Shown here piece after piece: positions 59,713-64,000 of a DNA stretch of 64,000 bases. The stretch lies in contig NZ_JACHGV010000010.1 of assembly GCF_014202475.1 (NCBI RefSeq), positions 62,001 through 126,000 on the forward strand. Direction: 5' to 3'. Origin of the DNA: Streptomyces paradoxus. Its GTDB lineage: Bacteria; Actinomycetota; Actinomycetes; Streptomycetales; Streptomycetaceae. The notes under the pieces were generated by a model. It saw only the letters and a list, made by a program, of their open reading frames with translations, did not search any database and had not been told where the DNA came from. Within the stretch, counting starts at the first letter, position 1. The number at the start of each line of letters is the position of its first letter. The position numbers and the translations under genes are program-made.

Positions 59713-60789
59713 ATGTCCGCAGCCGCCGACGGCTTCCGCATGCCCGCCGAATGGGTCCCGCACGAACGGACCTGGATGGCCTGGCCGGGCCCGAACCCGA
59801 CCTTCGACGACCCCGAGGACCTGGCCGCCGCCCGGATCGCCTGGGCGTCGGTCGCCCGCGCGGTGCGCCGCTTCGAACCGGTGACAGTGGTGTGCGGGCC
59901 GGGGCAGGCCGCCGAGGCCGCCGCGCTCCTCGGGCCGGGCGTCGACACCGTGGACCGCGACCTCGACGACGCCTGGATGCGCGACATCGGCCCGACCTTC
60001 CTCACCGACGGACGCGGCCGACTGGCCGCCGTCGACTGGACGTTCAACGGCTGGGGCGCCCAGGAGTGGGCCCGGTGGGACCACGACGCGAAGATCGCCG
60101 GGTACGTCGCGCACCTCGCGGGGGCGCGCACGTACACCTCGGAGCTCGTCAACGAGGGCGGGGCGATCCATGTCGACGGCGAGGGCACGGTCCTGCTCAC
60201 CGAGACCGTCCAGCTCGGCCCGGAGCGCAACCCGAGCTGGTCCCGCGAGCAGGTCGAGGCCGAGATCCACGCACAGCTCGGTACCCGCAAGGCCATCTGG
60301 CTGCCGCGCGGCTTGACCGGCGATTACCCTCCCCCGAGCTCTCGGCTTCGCTCGAGCAGGGGGTACCCCCACCACGGCTTCGGTACCCTCGGCCACGTCG
60401 ACATCGTCGCGGCCTTCGCCCGCCCGGGCGTCGTCGTGGCGCACTCCCAGCCGGACCCGGCCCACCCCGACCACGAGGTGACCCGGGAGGTCATCGGCCT
60501 GCTGAAATCACAGACGGACGCGCGCGGACGGCGCCTGGAGGTCGTCGAGGTCCCCGCCCCGACCGTCCTGGAGGCCGACGGCCACTGGGCCGACTACTCC
60601 TACATCAACCACTACCTGTGCAACGGCGGCGTGGTCCTGTGCGGCTTCGACGACCCGCGCGACGAGATCGCGGCCGGCGTCTTCCGCCGCCTCTTCCCCG
60701 AGCGGACCGTGACGCTGGTGGACGCCCGTACGATCTTCGCGGGCGGTGGAGGCGTCCACTGCATCACCCAGCAGCAGCCGAGGACCTAG
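59713..60789 (+). CDS. Agmatine deiminase (peptidyl-arginine deiminase family)
   Basis: 358 residues with GAGGA before the ATG. Hydrolyses agmatine to N-carbamoylputrescine and ammonia. Family motifs: E-R-T-W-M-A-W-P-G-P-N, D-D-A-W-M-R-D-I-G-P-T-F, N-E-G-G-A-I-H-V-D-G-E-G, G-H-V-D-I-V-A-A-F (catalytic His/Asp region) and the nucleophile in G-G-G-G-V-H-C-I-T-Q-Q-Q-P. A palindromic repeat (60325-60371) is inserted in frame in the D-Y ... G-T-L-G-H-V-D loop and adds about 15 residues; activity may still be kept because the motifs on both sides are intact. Nine bases after the urease-like alpha gene. Confidence 0.92.
   Translation: MSAAADGFRMPAEWVPHERTWMAWPGPNPTFDDPEDLAAARIAWASVARAVRRFEPVTVVCGPGQAAEAAALLGPGVDTVDRDLDDAWMRDIGPTFLTDGRGRLAAVDWTFNGWGAQEWARWDHDAKIAGYVAHLAGARTYTSELVNEGGAIHVDGEGTVLLTETVQLGPERNPSWSREQVEAEIHAQLGTRKAIWLPRGLTGDYPPPSSRLRSSRGYPHHGFGTLGHVDIVAAFARPGVVVAHSQPDPAHPDHEVTREVIGLLKSQTDARGRRLEVVEVPAPTVLEADGHWADYSYINHYLCNGGVVLCGFDDPRDEIAAGVFRRLFPERTVTLVDARTIFAGGGGVHCITQQQPRT
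60325..60371. repeat. Palindromic GC-rich repeat inserted in frame (copy C)
   Basis: Begins TACCCTCCCCCGAGCTCTC and ends GCAGGGGGTACCCCCA, with TTCGCTCGA in the middle. It has the same ends as copies A and B. It encodes Y-P-P-P-S-S-R-L-R-S-S-R-G-Y-P-H in the agmatine deiminase. Inner GAGC/GCTC arms give a hairpin. Confidence 0.78.
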
Positions 60790-60797
60790 GAGCGCAG

Positions 60798-61397
60798 ATG
60801 GCCGGTGGGCGCAGGCAGGCCCCGCCCCGCGAGGACGTCCTCGCCGCCGCCATGGAGATGATCGCCGAGCGCGGCCTGGAGAAGCTCACCATGGCCGCCC
60901 TCGGCCGCGAGGTCGGCATGAGCAGCGGCCACCTGCTCTACTACTTCGGCTCCAAGGACGAACTGCTGCTGCGCACCCTGGAGTGGAGCGAGGGCCGGCT
61001 CGGGGCCGAGCGGGGGCGCTTGCTGACCCGGACCGCACCCGCCCGCGAACGCCTCGACGCCTACGTCGACCTGTACGTCCCGGACAGCCACCGCGACCCG
61101 CACTGGACGCTGTGGCTGGAGGTCTGGAACCGCTCGCAGAACGCCGACGCCGACGCCCGTGACCGGCAGGCCGCCATCGAGGGCGCCTGGCACCGCGACC
61201 TCGTCGCCCTGCTCGCCGAGGGCATCTCGCGCGGCGAGTTCCGGCGGGTCGACCCGGACCGGTTCGCCACCCGGCTGCGGGCGCTGCTGGACGGCTTCTC
61301 CATCCACGTGGCGATCGGCCTGCGCGGCACCGACCGGGCCCAAGTCCTCGGGCATGTGCGCGAGTTCCTCGCCGACGCCCTCCTCGCGGACACCTGA
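60798..61397 (+). CDS. TetR family regulator (BetI-like) of the urease-like operon
   Basis: 199 residues. HTH (about 10-55): R-E-D-V-L-A-A-A-M-E-M-I-A-E-R-G-L-E-K-L-T-M-A-A-L as two parts, then G-R-E-V-G-M-S-S-G-H-L-L-Y-Y-F-G-S-K-D. The C-terminal half with W-T-L-W-L-E-V-W and G-F-S-I-H-V-A-I-G resembles BetI/TetR_C_6 regulators, which often sense amines or their aldehydes. It is last in the operon, eight bases after agmatine deiminase, and probably binds the palindrome at 57249. Polyamine-type inducer is an inference. Confidence 0.9.
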   Translation: MAGGRRQAPPREDVLAAAMEMIAERGLEKLTMAALGREVGMSSGHLLYYFGSKDELLLRTLEWSEGRLGAERGRLLTRTAPARERLDAYVDLYVPDSHRDPHWTLWLEVWNRSQNADADARDRQAAIEGAWHRDLVALLAEGISRGEFRRVDPDRFATRLRALLDGFSIHVAIGLRGTDRAQVLGHVREFLADALLADT

Positions 61398-61532
61398 ACG
61401 CACGCCCGGGTTGTACTCAATACGACGGATTGACCCTGTGGGCCGTCGTGATGTTGGCTCTGGGAAGCCCTCGGCGCGGGGCCGGGGGAAATGCGTCCAC
61501 GGGGACACGGGGAACACAGGGGGAAACAGCAC

Positions 61533-62777
61533 ATGACCAGCACCAGGAGGGTCACGTCCGGCGCGCTCGGCGTGGCCCTGGCCGTCTCACTCGGCACCGC
61601 CGCCGCGCTGCCCGCGACCGCCGCGCCCACGGCGCCGCGGACCGGGAAGGCGAGCGTCGCCCCGGACGGCACCGACGGCAACGGCCCCTCCGGCAGGCCG
61701 AGTCTGAGCGCCGACGGCCGCCATCTGGCCTTCGTCTCCAGCGCCGACAACCTCGTCGCCGGTGACACCGACGGCACCGCCGACGCCTTCGTCCGCGACC
61801 TGAAAACCGGCACGACCCGACTGGCCGGCAGGTCGGTGGACGGCTCCGTCGACGACGTCGCCCTGAGCGGCAATGGCCGGTACCTGGCCTTCAGTGCCAC
61901 CGACTCCGGCGACGGCCTGAGCCACATCTGGGTCGAGGACCTCCGGACCGGCGCCGTACAGCGCGTCAAGGACAGTCTCGAGGGCGGCTACGACACCGGA
62001 CGGCAGCCCGCCATCAGCGCCGACGGCCGCTACGTCGCCTTCGTCGCCCAGCGGTCCGGCCCCGGGGAGGGCGAGGACCGCTGGGGCCGCGTCTACCGCG
62101 TCGACCGCACCGGCGGCGAAGCCGTCCGCATCAGTCAGGTGCCCGCCGCCGGCGACCGCAAGACCGCCGCGGCCAACCCGTCCATCAGCGCCGACGGCAA
62201 GCGCGTCGGCTACCAGTTCCTCGTGCCGCATCCGGCCTCGGGCGACTGGAGCGACGCCTACGTCCGTGACGTCCCGAGCGGCGAGCTGATCCAGGCCGAC
62301 CGGGCCCCGGACGGCCGGACCTCCGACGGGCAGACCGAGTTCCCGCAGGTCAGCGCGGACGGCCGGTACGCGGTCTTCAACTCGCTCGACTCGCGGCTCA
62401 CCCCGGGCGACACCAACCGGGGGCACAACGCCTTCGTCAGGGACCTGAAGACGGGCGAGCTGCGCCGGATCGACGCCGCCGACCAGGCCGCCTTCACCGC
62501 GTATCCGAGGCTCAGCGCCGACAACCGCCACCTGGCCTTCACCTCGGCCGACCCGGGCGACACGAACCGCACGACCCGTGCGTACGTCCGCGACCTGCGC
62601 ACCGGAACCACGGTCCTCGCCAGCCCGGACGCCCGGGGCGGCGCCAACGACCAGAGCGTGTCCGCCCCGGTGATCGACCGCCACGGCCGCACCATCGCCT
62701 TCGGCAGCGCCTCACCCGACCTCGTGCCCGGCGACACGTACGACACCTCGCACGTCTACGTCCGTCACATGAGGTGA
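61533..62777 (+). CDS. Secreted TolB/WD40-like (PD40) beta-propeller protein
   Basis: 414 residues from ATG 61533 with AGGGGGAA upstream. A Sec signal peptide ends near A-T-A-A-P (about residue 30). The mature part is a run of about seven repeats with S-A-D-G-R-x-L-A-F-x-S blades and (R/K)-D-L-(K/R)-T-G-x-x-x-R-turns; each blade ends F-V-R-D-L or Y-V-R-D-L. No catalytic residues are visible. The fold suggests binding of a protein or glycan outside the cell. Confidence 0.85.
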   Translation: MTSTRRVTSGALGVALAVSLGTAAALPATAAPTAPRTGKASVAPDGTDGNGPSGRPSLSADGRHLAFVSSADNLVAGDTDGTADAFVRDLKTGTTRLAGRSVDGSVDDVALSGNGRYLAFSATDSGDGLSHIWVEDLRTGAVQRVKDSLEGGYDTGRQPAISADGRYVAFVAQRSGPGEGEDRWGRVYRVDRTGGEAVRISQVPAAGDRKTAAANPSISADGKRVGYQFLVPHPASGDWSDAYVRDVPSGELIQADRAPDGRTSDGQTEFPQVSADGRYAVFNSLDSRLTPGDTNRGHNAFVRDLKTGELRRIDAADQAAFTAYPRLSADNRHLAFTSADPGDTNRTTRAYVRDLRTGTTVLASPDARGGANDQSVSAPVIDRHGRTIAFGSASPDLVPGDTYDTSHVYVRHMR

Positions 62778-62850
62778 CCGACCGCATCCTGAGACAATCG
62801 TGAGCGGAGCGCGGGGGTTGTGCCAGACTTCCCCCGTGCTCTCGTTCGCC

Positions 62851-62886
62851 ATGATTATTGGCAGCAGGCGCGCCGGTCCGCAGTGA
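62851..62886 (+). CDS. Candidate cimA leader peptide M-I-I-G-S-R-R-A-G-P-Q
   Basis: 11 residues with two tandem Ile codons (ATT ATT), which are rare in this GC-rich genome, followed by a terminator hairpin 54 bases later and then cimA. Citramalate synthase starts isoleucine synthesis, so Ile-tRNA sensing would be logical. There is no ribosome site, and a weak TTGTGC (62818) with CTCGTT (62841) 17 bases on would give a near-leaderless start. It could be chance, but the layout parallels the ilvB leader. Confidence 0.5.
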   Translation: MIIGSRRAGPQ

Positions 62887-62940
62887 CCACCACGTACGAC
62901 CAGGTACGGGTGGACACCGTCGTCCTCGACCCGCGCGCAG

Positions 62941-62966
62941 ACCTCTCGCACCCGCGAGAGGTTTTT
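62941..62966 (+). terminator. Candidate cimA attenuator terminator
   Basis: ACCTCTCGC (62941-62949) pairs perfectly with GCGAGAGGT (62954-62962), loop ACCC, followed by T residues to 62966. It lies 54 bases after the leader peptide stop and 112 before cimA. It might alternatively terminate the upstream propeller gene. Confidence 0.75.
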
Positions 62967-63078
62967 CGCATTTCTGGCCCACCCACAGCCGGAGGCGAGA
63001 GCGCGAGGGAGTATGTGAGGGCGGTGGAGCCGGTCATTCCGGTACGACCGAGATCCCATTCTCAGGAGCCTTGAGACC

Positions 63079-64000
63079 ATGACCGCTACCAGCGACCTCG
63101 ACGATTCGTTCCACGTCTTCGACACCACCCTGCGCGACGGCGCCCAGCGTGAGGGCATCAACCTCACCGTCGCCGACAAGCTGGCCATCGCACGGCACCT
63201 GGACGACTTCGGCGTGGGCTTCATCGAGGGCGGCTGGCCGGGCGCGAACCCCCGGGACACCGAGTTCTTCGCCCGCGCCCAGCAGGAGATCGACTTCCGG
63301 CACGCCCAGCTCGTCGCGTTCGGCTCCACCCGCCGCGCCGGCACCACCGCCGACCAGGACCCGCAGGTCAGGGCGCTCCTGGAGTCCGGCGCCCCGGTGA
63401 TCACGCTGGTCGCCAAGTCGCACGACCGCCATGTCGAGCTCGCCCTGCGCACCACCCTGGACGAGAACCTGGCGATGGTCCGCGACACCGTGTCCTTCCT
63501 CAAGGAGCAGGGCCGCCGGGTCTTCATCGACTGCGAGCACTTCTTCGACGGCTACCGGGCCAACCCCGAGTACGCCAAGGCGGTCGTCCGTACGGCGTCG
63601 GAGGCCGGCGCGGACGTCGTCGTCCTGTGCGACACCAACGGCGGCATGCTCCCGGCGCAGATCCAGGCCGTCGTCTCCACGGTCCTCGCCGACACCGGCG
63701 CCCGTCTCGGCATCCACGCCCAGGACGACACGGGCTGCGCGGTCGCCAACACCCTGGCCGCCGTCGACGCCGGCGCGACGCACGTGCAGTGCACGGCCAA
63801 CGGCTACGGCGAGCGCGTCGGCAACGCCAACCTCTTCCCCGTCGTGGCGGCCCTGGAGCTCAAGTACGGCAAGCGGGTCCTGCCCGAGGGGCACCTGCGG
63901 GAGATGACGCGCATCTCGCACGCCATCGCCGAGGTCGTCAACCTCACCCCCTCCACGCACCAGCCCTACGTCGGCCTCTCCGCCTTCGCCCACAAGGCCG
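63079..64000 (+). CDS. cimA: Citramalate synthase, 3' end beyond the window
   Basis: 307 codons are visible from ATG 63079; the gene runs off the right edge. It condenses pyruvate and acetyl-CoA to (R)-citramalate, starting the threonine-independent route to isoleucine. DRE-TIM metallolyase motifs: F-D-T-T-L-R-D-G-A-Q-R-E-G (metal Asp and Arg), G-W-P-G-A-N-P-R-D-T-E-F-F (characteristic of citramalate rather than isopropylmalate synthase), C-D-T-N-G-G-M-L-P, H-A-Q-D-D-T-G-C-A-V-A-N (metal His pair region) and N-G-Y-G-E-R-V-G-N-A-N-L. The C-terminal regulatory domain is outside the window. CAGGAG lies nine bases before the ATG. Confidence 0.93.
   Translation, partial: MTATSDLDDSFHVFDTTLRDGAQREGINLTVADKLAIARHLDDFGVGFIEGGWPGANPRDTEFFARAQQEIDFRHAQLVAFGSTRRAGTTADQDPQVRALLESGAPVITLVAKSHDRHVELALRTTLDENLAMVRDTVSFLKEQGRRVFIDCEHFFDGYRANPEYAKAVVRTASEAGADVVVLCDTNGGMLPAQIQAVVSTVLADTGARLGIHAQDDTGCAVANTLAAVDAGATHVQCTANGYGERVGNANLFPVVAALELKYGKRVLPEGHLREMTRISHAIAEVVNLTPSTHQPYVGLSAFAHKA

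Overview
The window is high-GC actinobacterial DNA, almost certainly from Streptomyces. The evidence is GC-rich third codon positions, many GTG starts, ATGA/GTGA stop-start overlaps, Tat- and lipobox-type secreted proteins, almost no TTA codons, and a gene order (cysteine desulfurase-mnmA-ligA-gatCAB-ilvBNC-serA-leuB-ilvE-cimA) that, from memory, matches the SCO5480-SCO5530 region of S. coelicolor. No tRNA, rRNA, CRISPR array, insertion sequence or prophage was seen.

Layout. 1-12 kb: a truncated thioesterase-like gene, a low-complexity lipoprotein, a TetR regulator beside two small membrane proteins, then housekeeping genes (cysteine desulfurase, mnmA, a MetE-like protein, ligA) mixed with enzymes of unknown substrate. 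12-18 kb: an RmdB-type GGDEF/EAL protein and the gatCAB amidotransferase operon with a small extra gene between gatA and gatB. 18-30 kb: methyltransferase, MMPL transporter, membrane proteins, a very large LuxR-type (LAL) regulator, and PQQ-sugar dehydrogenase, aldo/keto reductase and hydroxyacid dehydrogenase genes. 31-34 kb: a second c-di-GMP protein with PAS, GGDEF and a degenerate EAL domain. 34-40 kb: ilvBNC behind a leader-peptide attenuator, then serA. 40-47 kb: a divergent MFS/TetR pair and a dipeptide-type ABC importer with a fused permease and a Zur-box-like promoter. 47-51 kb: PucR regulator divergent from the proline-to-glutamate pathway. 51-57 kb: hydrolase, AAC(2')-like acetyltransferase, purple acid phosphatase, leuB and ilvE. 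57-61.4 kb: an operon of a urease-like enzyme (fused gamma-beta plus alpha), agmatine deiminase and a TetR regulator. The end holds a beta-propeller protein and the start of cimA behind a second possible attenuator.

How it fits together: ilvBNC, leuB, ilvE and cimA cover much of branched-chain amino acid synthesis, with ribosome-mediated attenuation likely at ilvB and possibly at cimA. The PucR/PRODH/P5CDH block is proline catabolism. The cysteine desulfurase can supply sulfur to MnmA.

The most notable points are: (1) a urease-like enzyme that keeps all nickel ligands but has lost flap and substrate-pocket residues, encoded next to agmatine deiminase, which suggests activity on a substituted urea such as N-carbamoylputrescine; (2) in-frame TTA (bldA) codons in both c-di-GMP genes, and in no other gene where I noticed one; (3) a Zur-like box over the promoter of the dipeptide-type importer; (4) three copies of a palindromic GC-rich repeat inserted in frame inside protein-coding genes; (5) a candidate Ile-Ile leader peptide before cimA.
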